Assembly (NCBI RefSeq): GCF_007018965.1
Contig: NZ_VJYZ01000007.1
Coordinates: 124,001 to 188,000, forward strand
Reading direction: 5' to 3'
Length of the DNA stretch: 64,000 nucleotides
DNA from: Paracoccus marinus
GTDB taxonomy: Bacteria; Pseudomonadota; Alphaproteobacteria; Rhodobacterales; Rhodobacteraceae
The notes under the pieces are model-generated. The model ran no database searches. It was not told the origin of the DNA and worked only from the letters and a program-made list of their open reading frames with translations. Shown piece after piece: positions 9,448 to 20,201 of the stretch (positions within the stretch are counted from its first letter, which is position 1; each line of letters opens with the position of its first letter). The position numbers were made by a program, and so were the translations under genes.

Positions 9448-10374
9448 ATGAGTGATCTCTCGGCCAGTGAACGGCGGCTGATCGTCGCGCTTGACCGGCT
9501 CGACTATACGGTCGAGCAGGCGGGACGCGACCTGACCCGGCTGCGCGCGCGGCCCGCGACCGCGGTCGCGCCGGCAGTTGCCGCGCCGCCCGCCCCATCG
9601 CTGCAAGCCGAGAACCGGCAACTGTCGGACGATGTCGTGGCGCTGCACGACCGGCAGGCCGCGACGCTCGAGGCGATGCGCGAACGGCTTGAGGAAACGC
9701 TTGAGCGGCTGGCGGGCGCGGGCGAGCACATGGCGCGGCTTGCGGCGGCAAATGACGGGCTGTCGGCCGCGAACCGCGACCTGATCGCCGCGGCGGACGG
9801 CAAGGCGCCCTCAGGCGATGCGGCCCGCGACACCGTGCGCGCGGCGCTGGAGGCCGAGATCGAGTCGTTGCGGGCCGCCCGCGCCGCCGAGATCGCGCAG
9901 ATGGGCGAGATCCTCGACGCGCTGGACCGGATGCTGGGAACGCCCGCGCCCGCGCCGCGCAAGCCGCTGGTGGGCAAGCCCGCATCGGCTGCGGATCACG
10001 GTTCCGACGCGTTCGCGGGCGACGTTCCCGATGCCGTTGCGGCAGCGCGCGATACCACCGCCACCTTCCTTCCTGCTGGCCTGCCCGCCGGCCTGCCCGC
10101 TGGCCTGCCCGTCAGCCCGCCCCAAGCCGTTGCGGAATCGGGCACCGACCTGACCGCCGGTGACACCGACGCAGGCGCCGGCGCGCAGGACGACGCCGAC
10201 TTGGCCGCCGATCTCGACCTTGACCTTGACGGCGGCGGGCCCGCCGAACGCGAACTGACGGTCGAGCGCGAAGACCTGCCCGAGGACGAGCTGTCCCTTT
10301 TCGGCGGCGTCTACGACGACGAGGATGACGGGGAGGGCAGCGTCCCCGAGGACACCGAAGGAGACCGGCGCTGA
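9448..10374 (+). CDS. Coiled-coil protein preceding zapA
   Basis: A 308-residue protein of unknown function. There is no signal peptide. Residues about 50-155 are rich in Glu/Arg/Leu/Ala heptads (MRERLEETLERLAGAGEHMARLAAAN) and should form a coiled coil. A Pro/Ala stretch follows with tandem LPAG units, then a strongly acidic C-terminal tail. The stop codon overlaps the zapA ATG by one base (TGATG). A coiled-coil gene directly before zapA is common in Rhodobacteraceae, so a link to the divisome is plausible but inferred only from position. Confidence 0.8.
   Translation: MSDLSASERRLIVALDRLDYTVEQAGRDLTRLRARPATAVAPAVAAPPAPSLQAENRQLSDDVVALHDRQAATLEAMRERLEETLERLAGAGEHMARLAAANDGLSAANRDLIAAADGKAPSGDAARDTVRAALEAEIESLRAARAAEIAQMGEILDALDRMLGTPAPAPRKPLVGKPASAADHGSDAFAGDVPDAVAAARDTTATFLPAGLPAGLPAGLPVSPPQAVAESGTDLTAGDTDAGAGAQDDADLAADLDLDLDGGGPAERELTVEREDLPEDELSLFGGVYDDEDDGEGSVPEDTEGDRR
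10072..10113 (+). repeat. 12-base tandem repeat coding LPAG units
   Basis: CTGCCCGCYGGC occurs in tandem (10081-10092, 10093-10104) with partial copies on both sides. It encodes AGLPAGLPAGLPAGLP within the coiled-coil protein and is a likely site of length variation. Confidence 0.75.
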
Positions 10375-10754
10375 TGCCCAACGTGGAATTCAAGGTCGGT
10401 CACAAGGACTACACCCTGTCCTGCCAGGACGGCGAGGAAAAGCTGCTGCGCCGCGCGGCCGGCATGCTGGACGCCGAGGCGCGCCAGATCCTCGACCAGG
10501 CGGGCCGGATGCCCGAGCCGCGGCTGCTGCTGCTTGCCGGGCTGATGCTGGCCGACCGCACCTCGGCGCTTGAGGACCGGGCGGCGGCGGCCGAGCGTGA
10601 ACTGGCGCGGCTGAAATCGAACCCGCCGCGCATCGAGGTCCCGGTGATCCCGGCCGAGATCGGCGAGGTCATGGCCGAACTCGCCGCCCGCGCCGAGGCT
10701 CTGGCCGAGAAGGCCGAGGAGATGCTGGGCGACGAGGAAGATCGGTCCGCGTAA
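10374..10754 (+). CDS. zapA: Cell division protein ZapA
   Basis: ZapA binds FtsZ in the cytoplasm and stabilises or bundles the Z-ring. The 126-residue protein begins MPNVEFKVGHKDYTLSCQDGEE, the N-terminal globular FtsZ-binding part. After it comes the conserved LRRAAGMLDAEARQI helix and a long C-terminal coiled coil (residues about 60-120) used for dimerisation. It is slightly longer than E. coli ZapA because of an acidic tail. Its start overlaps the preceding gene. No 6S RNA gene is recognisable in the 96 bases before ku. Confidence 0.9.
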   Translation: MPNVEFKVGHKDYTLSCQDGEEKLLRRAAGMLDAEARQILDQAGRMPEPRLLLLAGLMLADRTSALEDRAAAAERELARLKSNPPRIEVPVIPAEIGEVMAELAARAEALAEKAEEMLGDEEDRSA

Positions 10755-10850
10755 CGTCCGCCTGCGCCGCCACGCCGCGCGGTAAAATCACGGTCCTGCC
10801 GAAACTCGCGCGGGGCCGGCGCGTTCCGCCCCTGGAACAGGGGAACGACG

Positions 10851-11864
10851 ATGGCCTCACGTGCGATCTGGAAGGGACAGTTGCGCCTGTCCCTCGTGGC
10901 GATACCGGTGGAAATCCACAGCGCGACCAAGACCGCGCGCAGGGTGAGCTTTCGCCAGATCCACGGCCCCAGCGGCAAGCCGATCCGCTATGAAAAGACG
11001 GTCGCCGGGATCGGTCCGGTGGACACCGACGACATCATGAAGGGCTATGCGCTCGGCGATAACGAATACCTGCTGATCGAACCTGACGAGATCGACGCGA
11101 TCAAGCTTGAGACCAAGAAGACGTTCGAGTTGGTCCAGTTCGTCGGCATGGATGAGATTTCGCCGCTTTACTACGACCAGCCCTATTACATCGTGCCCAC
11201 GGACGAGCTGGCCGAGGATGCGTATCGTGTGGTGCGCGACGCGCTGAGGAAATCGGGCAAGGTGGGTCTTGGGCAATTGACCGTGCACGGCAGCGAAAAG
11301 CTGTGCGCCGTGCGCCCCTGCGGCGACGGGCTGCTGATGGAGACGCTGTTCTACGCCGACGAGATCAAGGACGCCGACCCGCTGTTCTCGTCGATCGAGG
11401 ACGAGGAGGCGGACGAGGACCTGCTGAACGTGGCCGAGGCGCTGATCGAGAAAAAGACCGCGCCGTTCGATGCGGCGGCGTTCACCGACCACTACGACAG
11501 GGCGCTGCGGGCCCTGATCGAGGACAAGCGCAAGGGCCGCGCGCCGCGCGTGACGACCGAAGGCGAAAGCCGCCCGTCGGGCGACAACGTCGTGGACCTG
11601 ATGCAGGCACTGCGCGAAAGCCTGAAGGCGTCGGGCGGATCGGCGGGCAAGGCCGGGGCCAAGGCCGCCCCGAAAGCGGCCCCGAAGGCTGCGGTGAAGC
11701 CCGCGGCAAAGACGACGGCAAAGACCGCGGCCGCCACCAAGACTCGCGCGTCCCGCGCCAAGTCCACCGCTCGACCCGCCGACAACGCCGACGATGACGA
11801 CGACGCGCCCGCCAAGCCCGCGAAAGCGCCCGCCCGGCGCGCGCCCGCCCGCAAGGCGGGTTGA
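10851..11864 (+). CDS. ku: Ku protein of bacterial non-homologous end joining
   Basis: Bacterial Ku is a homodimeric ring that binds DNA double-strand ends and recruits LigD. The 337-residue protein carries the whole Ku core (MASRAIWKGQLRLSLVAIPVEI through about residue 255). A long low-complexity Lys/Ala-rich tail then runs to the end (KAAPKAAPKAAVKPAAKTTAK). Such basic tails in bacterial Ku proteins bind DNA and modulate threading; this one is long. A GGGGAACG ribosome site precedes the ATG. The ligD start codon follows the stop with no gap, so this is a classic ku-ligD operon. Confidence 0.96.
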   Translation: MASRAIWKGQLRLSLVAIPVEIHSATKTARRVSFRQIHGPSGKPIRYEKTVAGIGPVDTDDIMKGYALGDNEYLLIEPDEIDAIKLETKKTFELVQFVGMDEISPLYYDQPYYIVPTDELAEDAYRVVRDALRKSGKVGLGQLTVHGSEKLCAVRPCGDGLLMETLFYADEIKDADPLFSSIEDEEADEDLLNVAEALIEKKTAPFDAAAFTDHYDRALRALIEDKRKGRAPRVTTEGESRPSGDNVVDLMQALRESLKASGGSAGKAGAKAAPKAAPKAAVKPAAKTTAKTAAATKTRASRAKSTARPADNADDDDDAPAKPAKAPARRAPARKAG

Positions 11865-14327
11865 TTGGCCGACCGGCTCGACACTTACCGCGCCAAGCGC
11901 AACCCCGCCCGCACGGCCGAGCCGTTCGACGAGGGCGCGCCATCCTCGGGCGCGCTGCGCTATTCCATGCAGAACCACGACGCGACCCGGCTGCACTGGG
12001 ACCTGCGTCTGGAATGGGGCGGCGTGCTGCTGAGCTGGGCGGTGACGCGCGGTCCCAGCTTCGATCCTAAGGAAAAGCGGCTTGCGGTGCGGACCGAGGA
12101 TCACCCGATCCCGTACCTCACCTTCGAGGGCACGATCCCCAAGGGGGAATACGGCGGCGGCACGGTGATGCTGTGGGACATCGGGTCGTGGCGGCCCGAC
12201 GGCGATGTGGACGACGGCCTGGGCAAGGGGCACCTGCGGTTCCAGATCTACGGGCGGCGGCTGACCGGGTCGTGGGACCTCGTGCGGATCAAGGGAAAAC
12301 CCAGCGAAAAGCGCGAGAACTGGCTGCTCATCAAGCAGGATGACGACGCCGCCCACGCGCCCGATCCCGTTAAACGCTACCGCGCGAGCGTCGCCACCAA
12401 CCGCGACTTCGCGGGGATCGCCGGGGACGCGCCCGTGGCGCCGTTCGGGCGCGCGGATCGTCTTGCTCGGCCCAAGCCGGTCGAGCCGATGCTGGCCAAG
12501 CTCGTGGATGACGCGCCCTCCGGCGAGGGCTGGCAGCACGAGATCAAGATCGACGGCTATCGCGGGCTGGTCGAGATCGGCAAGGGTGGCGCGCTGATCC
12601 GCACGCGCAACGGCCTCGACTGGTCTGACCGCTTCGCCCCCCTGCTGCCCGCGTTCGAGGAACTGCCCGCGCGTTCGGCGCTGATAGACGGCGAGATCGT
12701 GGCGGGCGCGGGGCAGCTGGGGTTCACGGCGCTGCAACAGGCGATCAAGGCGGGCGGGCCGTTCGCGTTCGTGGCTTTCGACCTGCTGCACCTCGATGGC
12801 AAGGACCTGAAGCGGGAACCGCTGAAGGCGCGTCAGGCGGCGCTGGCGGCGCTTCTGAAGGACGTGCCCGCGCTGGGGTTGATCGAGCAGTCGCTCGCGG
12901 TGGAAGGCAGCGGCGACGACGCGCTGGCCGCGATCTGCGCCGCGCGGGGCGAGGGCATCGTGTCGAAGCGGATCGATTCGACCTATCGCTCGGGACGCGG
13001 CGACAGCTGGCGCAAGGTGAAATGCGAACGCCGCGACGACTACCTGATCGTGGGCTGGGTGCCCTCGCAGGCGACCGGGCGCGCGTTCTCGTCGCTGCTG
13101 CTGGCGGACCGGGCTGAGGATGGCGAGTTGTTCTATCGCGGCAAGGTGGGCACCGGGTTCGACGGCGCGGCGCAAGACGCCGTCACGGCGGCGCTAAGGC
13201 CACATGCGCGCCCCAAGCCCGCGCTCGACGTGCCCCGGGCCGAGGCGCGGGGCGCGAAATGGGTCGAGCCGGTGATCGCCGCCGAGATCCGCTTTGCCGA
13301 CATAACCGGCGACGGCCGCCTGCGCCACGCGAGTTTCCAGGGGCTGCGCGAGGACAAGATGCCCGAGCCGCCCGCCGCGCGGAAAGCCGCCAAGCCCGCG
13401 CGGCGGACGGCCGCAAAGCCCACCCCCGTCGTCCGGGTCGCATCGGGCCGGTCGGACGAAGGCGCGGTGGTCGCGGGCGTCCGCATTTCGAACCCAAAGC
13501 GCGTCGTCTATCCCGACGTGAAGGTCACGAAGGGCGAGATCGCCGCCTATTACGAGGCTGCGGCGGGGCTGATGCTGCCCCATACGGGCGACCGCCCCGT
13601 CTCGCTGGTGCGCCTGCCCGAAGGGTTGGGCGGCGAGTCGTTCTTTCAGAAGCACGCCGGCAAGGGGTTCCCCGCGCAGATCCGCGAGACGGAGATCGAG
13701 GGGGAGGACGAGCCGGCGCTGTATGTCCGCGACGCGGCGGGGCTGGTCGCGGGCGCGCAGATGGGCGTCATCGAATATCACATCCGGGGCGTTCACCGCG
13801 ACCGGCCGGATCGGCCCGACCGGCTGGTGTTCGACCTTGACCCCGACGAGGGGCTGGGCTGGGGCGACGTGCGCCGCGCGGCGTTCGACCTGCGCGACCG
13901 GCTGCAGACGCTCGGCCTGCCGAGCTGGCCGATGGTGACCGGCGGCAAGGGCGTCCACATCGTCTGCGACATCAAGCGCACCGTCCCGTGGTCCACCGCG
14001 ACGCTGTTCGCGCGCACGCTGACGACGGTGCTGGCCGACGAGGAGCCCGACCGTTTCGTCGCCGTGATGTCCAAGGCGAAGCGGACCGGGCGCATCTTCA
14101 TCGACTGGCTCAGAAACCAGCCGCAAGCAACTGCTGTCGCTCCTTTTTCCCTGCGCGCCAGACCGGGCGCCACGGTCGCCGTGCCGGTGTCTTGGGACGT
14201 CCTGGAAACGCTGCCCGGCGCGAACGTCTTCACCATCCGCGACGCGCTGGACCGCGCACCGGGCGTCGCGCCCGACTATCCGGCCCCGGTTCCGCTGACT
14301 CCGGCGATCCGGGCGCTGACCACATGA
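11865..14327 (+). CDS. ligD: Multifunctional ATP-dependent DNA ligase D (PE-Lig-Pol)
   Basis: LigD processes and seals DNA ends held by Ku. The 820 residues show the Pseudomonas-type order. First is the 3'-phosphoesterase (about 1-190; H38, H44, D46, R48 in NHDATRLHWDLRLEW, and EYGGGTVMLWD). Next is the ATP ligase with the adenylated lysine K228 in EIKIDGYRG and its OB domain. Last is the primase-polymerase of the AEP type from about residue 535 (RISNPKRVVYPD, FDLDPDEGLGW). The start is a TTG placed immediately after the ku stop codon; no nearer ATG precedes the conserved region. Its 3' end overlaps the ModE-like gene by ATGA. Confidence 0.95.
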   Translation: MADRLDTYRAKRNPARTAEPFDEGAPSSGALRYSMQNHDATRLHWDLRLEWGGVLLSWAVTRGPSFDPKEKRLAVRTEDHPIPYLTFEGTIPKGEYGGGTVMLWDIGSWRPDGDVDDGLGKGHLRFQIYGRRLTGSWDLVRIKGKPSEKRENWLLIKQDDDAAHAPDPVKRYRASVATNRDFAGIAGDAPVAPFGRADRLARPKPVEPMLAKLVDDAPSGEGWQHEIKIDGYRGLVEIGKGGALIRTRNGLDWSDRFAPLLPAFEELPARSALIDGEIVAGAGQLGFTALQQAIKAGGPFAFVAFDLLHLDGKDLKREPLKARQAALAALLKDVPALGLIEQSLAVEGSGDDALAAICAARGEGIVSKRIDSTYRSGRGDSWRKVKCERRDDYLIVGWVPSQATGRAFSSLLLADRAEDGELFYRGKVGTGFDGAAQDAVTAALRPHARPKPALDVPRAEARGAKWVEPVIAAEIRFADITGDGRLRHASFQGLREDKMPEPPAARKAAKPARRTAAKPTPVVRVASGRSDEGAVVAGVRISNPKRVVYPDVKVTKGEIAAYYEAAAGLMLPHTGDRPVSLVRLPEGLGGESFFQKHAGKGFPAQIRETEIEGEDEPALYVRDAAGLVAGAQMGVIEYHIRGVHRDRPDRPDRLVFDLDPDEGLGWGDVRRAAFDLRDRLQTLGLPSWPMVTGGKGVHIVCDIKRTVPWSTATLFARTLTTVLADEEPDRFVAVMSKAKRTGRIFIDWLRNQPQATAVAPFSLRARPGATVAVPVSWDVLETLPGANVFTIRDALDRAPGVAPDYPAPVPLTPAIRALTT

Positions 14328-14701
14328 CGGATGAAGCCCGCGCCCTGACCGGCCGCCCGCTTCGCCTGCGCGTCTATCTAGACGACCGGCGCTGGCTGGG
14401 GCCCGGCAAGGCCGACCTGCTGGCATTGATCGGGGAAACCGGCTCGATCGCCGCCGCCGGGCGGCGCATGGGCATGAGCTACAAGCGCGCGTGGACGCTG
14501 GCCGAGGCGCTGAACGCCATGTTCGACGCGCCCCTGATCGAAAGCGCGCGCGGCGGCGTGCAAGGCGGCGGCGCCGCGCTGACACCCTTGGGGCACGAGG
14601 TGCTGGCGCGGTTCCGCGCCATCCAGGACGGTGCCGAGAAAGCGGCGGCCGCCGACATCGACGCGCTGCGGCGGCTTTCCGATATGTCCGGGCGGAAATA
14701 G
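14324..14701 (+). CDS. ModE-like winged-helix regulator (DNA-binding domain only)
   Basis: A 125-residue protein matching the N-terminal winged-helix domain of ModE, the molybdate-responsive regulator (LLALIGETGSIAAAGRRMGMSYKRAWTLAEALN). The C-terminal molybdate-binding TOBE domains of full ModE (about 260 residues) are absent, as in many alphaproteobacterial short forms. It lies directly before modABC, which it probably controls. The ATG overlaps the ligD stop codon (ATGA), so part of its expression may come from the repair operon. Direct molybdate sensing is doubtful without TOBE domains. Confidence 0.85.
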   Translation: MTDEARALTGRPLRLRVYLDDRRWLGPGKADLLALIGETGSIAAAGRRMGMSYKRAWTLAEALNAMFDAPLIESARGGVQGGGAALTPLGHEVLARFRAIQDGAEKAAAADIDALRRLSDMSGRK

Positions 14702-14780
14702 CGCTTGCCGCCGGAACGCGGCTTTGCCTAACTGGCGGCGACGCAGCCCCCTTCGAACCCCAGCAAGCAAGGTCCCCAGC

Positions 14781-15563
14781 ATGACCCGCATCCTCCGCCT
14801 CGCCGCCGCGACCCTGACCGCCGCCCTGATCGCCGTCCCGGCCCACGCCGAGGAGATCACGGTCTTCGCGGCCGCCAGTCTCAAGACCGCGCTTGACCGG
14901 GTCGTCGTTGACTGGGAAAGCCGCACCGGCGACACTGCGACCGTGTCCTACGCGGGCAGCCCCCAACTAGCGCGCCAGATCGAGGAAGGGGCGCCCGCCG
15001 ACATCTTCATCTCGGCCGCCCCCGAATGGATGGACACGCTGGAAAAGGCCGGCCGCATCGACGCGGGCAGCCGGGTGGACCTGCTCGGCAACACGCTGGT
15101 CCTCGTGCGTTCGGGTGGCGAGACGCCGCGCGAGGTGCCGCAGATCGACGGCAAGCTTGATCTCAAGGGGCAGCTTGCGGGCGGGAAGCTGGCGATGGCG
15201 CTGGTTGATTCGGTTCCGGCCGGGGTCTACGGCAAGCAGGCGCTGACCGCGCTGGGGCTGTGGGACGGGGTTCAGGCCGACGTGGCGCAGGCCGACAACG
15301 TGCGCGCGGCGCTGGCGCTGGTCGCGTCGGGCGAGGCGGCGATGGGGATCGTCTATGCGACCGATGCGCATGCCGAGTCGGGCGTTAGCGTCGCGGGCGT
15401 GTTCCCTGCGGGCAGCCACGACCCGATCACCTATCCGGCGGCGCTGGTGACCGGGGCCGCGGCCAGGCCCGCCGCCGCCGGGTTCTTCGCGGAACTCAAG
15501 GGCGACGCCGCGCAGAAGATCTTCGCCGCCGAAGGCTTCAGCCAGCCGCCCGCCGCGAACTGA
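14781..15563 (+). CDS. modA: Molybdate ABC transporter substrate-binding protein
   Basis: ModA is the periplasmic receptor that captures molybdate or tungstate for the ModBC importer. The 260-residue protein has a clear signal peptide (ILRLAAATLTAALIAVPAHA, cut before EEITVFAAASL). Ligand-loop motifs FAAASLKTAL, YAGSPQLARQIEEGAPADIFISA and the C-terminal GIVYATDA are present. The frame is open 50 codons upstream, but the ATG at 14781 begins the signal peptide. It is followed two bases later by modB. Confidence 0.94.
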   Translation: MTRILRLAAATLTAALIAVPAHAEEITVFAAASLKTALDRVVVDWESRTGDTATVSYAGSPQLARQIEEGAPADIFISAAPEWMDTLEKAGRIDAGSRVDLLGNTLVLVRSGGETPREVPQIDGKLDLKGQLAGGKLAMALVDSVPAGVYGKQALTALGLWDGVQADVAQADNVRAALALVASGEAAMGIVYATDAHAESGVSVAGVFPAGSHDPITYPAALVTGAAARPAAAGFFAELKGDAAQKIFAAEGFSQPPAAN

Positions 15564-15565
15564 TC

Positions 15566-16276
15566 GTGCTTGGCGGGGCGGCGGGCTGGCTGGGACCGGA
15601 CGGGGCGGCGGCGCTTGCCTTGTCGCTCAAGGTCGCGCTGGTCGCCACGGCCGCAAGCCTGCCGCTGGGAATGATCTGCGCGCTGGCCCTGGCGCGGGGG
15701 CGGTTCTGGGGGCATGGGCTGCTGAACGGGCTCGTCCACCTGCCGCTGATCCTGCCGCCGGTGGTCACGGGCTACCTGCTGCTGGTGACGATGGGGCGGC
15801 GCGGGCCGATCGGCGCGTGGCTGGAACAGACGTTCGGCATCGTCTTCGCCTTTCGCTGGACGGGTGCTGCGCTGGCCGCCGCCGTCATGGCGTTCCCGCT
15901 GATGGTCCGCGCGATGCGGCTGGCGATCGAGGCGGTGGACCCCCGGCTCGAGGATGCGGCGGCGACGCTGGGCGCGTCGCGCGCGGCGGTCTTCGCGACC
16001 GTCACCCTGCCGCTGGTCCTGCCCGGCATTATCGCCGGGGCGGTGCTGGCGTTCGCCAAGTCGATGGGCGAGTTCGGGGCCACGATCACCTTCGTGTCGA
16101 ACATCCCCGGCCAGACCCAGACCCTGCCGTCGGCGATCTACACCGCGCTGCAGGTTCCGGGGCAGGAAGGAGCGGTCGCGCGGCTGGCCGCCTTGTCCAT
16201 CGCGGTCGCGATGGTGGCGCTGGTCGCGGCGGAGTGGCTGTCGCGCCGCGTCGCGGCCCGGATCGCCGGGCGCTGA
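15566..16276 (+). CDS. modB: Molybdate ABC transporter permease
   Basis: ModB forms the inner-membrane channel of the molybdate importer. The 236-residue protein has about five to six hydrophobic segments. It also has the permease EAA loop (LEDAAATLGASRAAVFATVTLPLVLPGI) that contacts ModC. A GTG start is placed two bases after the modA stop, which is the only start that keeps the first membrane helix whole. The stop codon overlaps the modC ATG by one base (TGATG). Confidence 0.94.
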   Translation: MLGGAAGWLGPDGAAALALSLKVALVATAASLPLGMICALALARGRFWGHGLLNGLVHLPLILPPVVTGYLLLVTMGRRGPIGAWLEQTFGIVFAFRWTGAALAAAVMAFPLMVRAMRLAIEAVDPRLEDAAATLGASRAAVFATVTLPLVLPGIIAGAVLAFAKSMGEFGATITFVSNIPGQTQTLPSAIYTALQVPGQEGAVARLAALSIAVAMVALVAAEWLSRRVAARIAGR

Positions 16277-17352
16277 TGCTGGACGTCGCCCTGCGCCACC
16301 GCTTTCCGGGCTTCGCGCTCGATGCGTCCTTCGCGGCGCCCGCAGGCGTGACCGCGTTGTTCGGGCGCTCGGGCTCGGGCAAGACGACGATCGTGAACGC
16401 GGTCGCGGGGCTGATCGCGCCCGACCACGGCAGGGTGGTCGTGGACGGGCGGGTGCTGACCGACACCGCCGCGGGCATCGCGGTGCCGGTCCGCCGCCGC
16501 CGGATCGGCTACGTGTTCCAGGACGCGCGGCTGTTCCCTCACATGACGGTGCGCGGCAACCTCGGCTACGGCACGCGCTTTGCGCCGCCCGGGGCGGCGG
16601 GGCCGTCGCTGGAAGCGGTGGTGGCGATGCTGGGGATCGGCGCGCTTCTGGACCGCCGGCCCGCGCTTCTTTCGGGCGGGGAACGCGCCCGCGTCGCCAT
16701 CGGCCGCGCGCTTCTGTCCCGCCCGCGCCTGCTGATCCTGGACGAGCCGCTGGCCGCGCTCGACGCCGCCCGCCGGGCCGAGATCCTGCCCTATCTCGAA
16801 AACCTCCGGGACCGGACCGAGGTGCCGATCCTCTACATCAGTCACGCCATCGCCGAGGTCGCGCGCCTCGCCACGACGCTCGTGCTGGTGGACGCGGGCC
16901 GCGTCGCGCGCGCGGGCGGGCTGGAACAAATGCTGGCCGACCCCACCACCGCCGCGCTTCTGGACCGGGATGAGGTCGGGGCGGTCCTGACGGGCAGGGT
17001 GGCCGGGATCGAGCCCGACCGGCTTGCCCGCATCGCCACGGCTGCGGGCGACCTGCTGGTGCCGGGGCTCGCGGCGGAACCCAGCACGGCGGTGCGGCTG
17101 CGGATCAGGGCGGCCGAGGTCATTCTGTCCCTGACCCCGCCCCGCGACAGTTCCGCCCTGAACGTCCTGCCCGCGACGGTCGCCGCCATCGTGCCCGAGG
17201 GGCCGACCGCGCTGATCCAACTGCGCCTGCCCGGCGGCGCGGCGCTGCTGGCCCGCATCACCGCCCGCTCGGTCGAGGCGCTGCGGCTGGAACCCGGCAC
17301 GCCCTGCCACGCGACGGTGAAAAGCGCGGGGCTGGTGCAGGGCGGGGGGTGA
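16276..17352 (+). CDS. modC: Molybdate ABC transporter ATP-binding protein
   Basis: ModC powers molybdate import. The 358-residue protein contains Walker A GRSGSGKTT (residues 30-38), Q-loop VFQDARLFPHM, signature LSGGERARVAIGRALL and Walker B LLILDEPLAALDAA with the switch histidine in YISHA. A C-terminal TOBE/MopII-like domain starts near residue 290 (SALNVLPATVAAIVPEG) and probably binds oxyanion for feedback control. The start overlaps the modB stop. It is the last gene of the operon; the next gene is convergent. Confidence 0.95.
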   Translation: MLDVALRHRFPGFALDASFAAPAGVTALFGRSGSGKTTIVNAVAGLIAPDHGRVVVDGRVLTDTAAGIAVPVRRRRIGYVFQDARLFPHMTVRGNLGYGTRFAPPGAAGPSLEAVVAMLGIGALLDRRPALLSGGERARVAIGRALLSRPRLLILDEPLAALDAARRAEILPYLENLRDRTEVPILYISHAIAEVARLATTLVLVDAGRVARAGGLEQMLADPTTAALLDRDEVGAVLTGRVAGIEPDRLARIATAAGDLLVPGLAAEPSTAVRLRIRAAEVILSLTPPRDSSALNVLPATVAAIVPEGPTALIQLRLPGGAALLARITARSVEALRLEPGTPCHATVKSAGLVQGGG

Positions 17353-17376
17353 GCGTCGGGCGGTCGGCTCAGGTCA

Positions 17377-17967
17377 TCATTCGGCGACGAGCGTGATCCT
17401 CGCGGCGCGGATGATCTGAACCATGCGGCCGATTTCGGTCGAGGCGAGCGTCGTCGTCAGCGTATCCTGGATCTCCATCAGCATGGTCTTGAACTCGATC
17501 AGCTTGATGGGGTTGCCGCCCATCGCTTCGATGAACGCGGGGCGGGTTTCCCAATCCTGCGCTGCGCCTTTCAGCCGCGCGACGGCAGTCACATAGGTAA
17601 AGCTGCTCGACCCGGTTTCGCGCAGGACGGCGGCGCGGAAGGCTTCGGACCATTTGGGGCTCGTCAGCTCGCGGAACCGCTTGCTGGCGCTGCTGCCACC
17701 GATTTTTCCGCCGCTTTCGATGGCCTTGATGACAGACTTGGGATTGAACCCGCTTTGCCAGCTTTTGCAACTGACAGCCATGATGCGCTCCGGGCCCGTG
17801 ATGGTCGGGTGGATGCCGATCACATCGATGTCGCTGTGGTTCGAGTCCTGGTTGGTGACGTAGTCGGCGTGACCCTTGTCCGGCAGGAACTTGACGTTGT
17901 GCCGGACAAAATAGCCGCGGTGGGACAGGTATTCCTCGACGATCTGTTCGAGAACGTCTTCCTTCAC
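17377..17967 (-). CDS. Uncharacterised nuclease-like protein (possible PD-(D/E)XK fold)
   Basis: A 196-residue soluble protein not assigned to a named enzyme. Residues 1-75 resemble a restriction-endonuclease-like core: helix EQIVEEYLSHRGYFVRHNVKF, then D48 in HSDIDVIGIHP, then strand MAVSCKSWQ with K68. The usual acidic residue two before that lysine is a serine here, so catalytic activity is uncertain. The rest is helical with WSEAFRAAVL and a strand SSFTYVTAVARL. Base composition is visibly lower in GC than its neighbours, and it stands alone between the mod operon (convergent) and the mutase gene, which suggests horizontal acquisition. Confidence 0.7.
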   Translation of the reverse strand: MKEDVLEQIVEEYLSHRGYFVRHNVKFLPDKGHADYVTNQDSNHSDIDVIGIHPTITGPERIMAVSCKSWQSGFNPKSVIKAIESGGKIGGSSASKRFRELTSPKWSEAFRAAVLRETGSSSFTYVTAVARLKGAAQDWETRPAFIEAMGGNPIKLIEFKTMLMEIQDTLTTTLASTEIGRMVQIIRAARITLVAE

Positions 17968-18001
17968 CTATCCACCCCCTCTGCCCGGACTACGCCCCAG
18001 C

Positions 18002-20140
<2,139 letters not shown>

Positions 20141-20201
20141 CACGTGGTCCTTTAAGGCGGCGGGCGCGTCACTATACTTGCGAAAACGAGGCGAGGCACA
20201 G

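Noticed and set aside
10755..10850. A 6S RNA gene after zapA, the common place for ssrS
   Set aside because: Only 96 bases lie before ku, with no long double-hairpin structure of 6S type.
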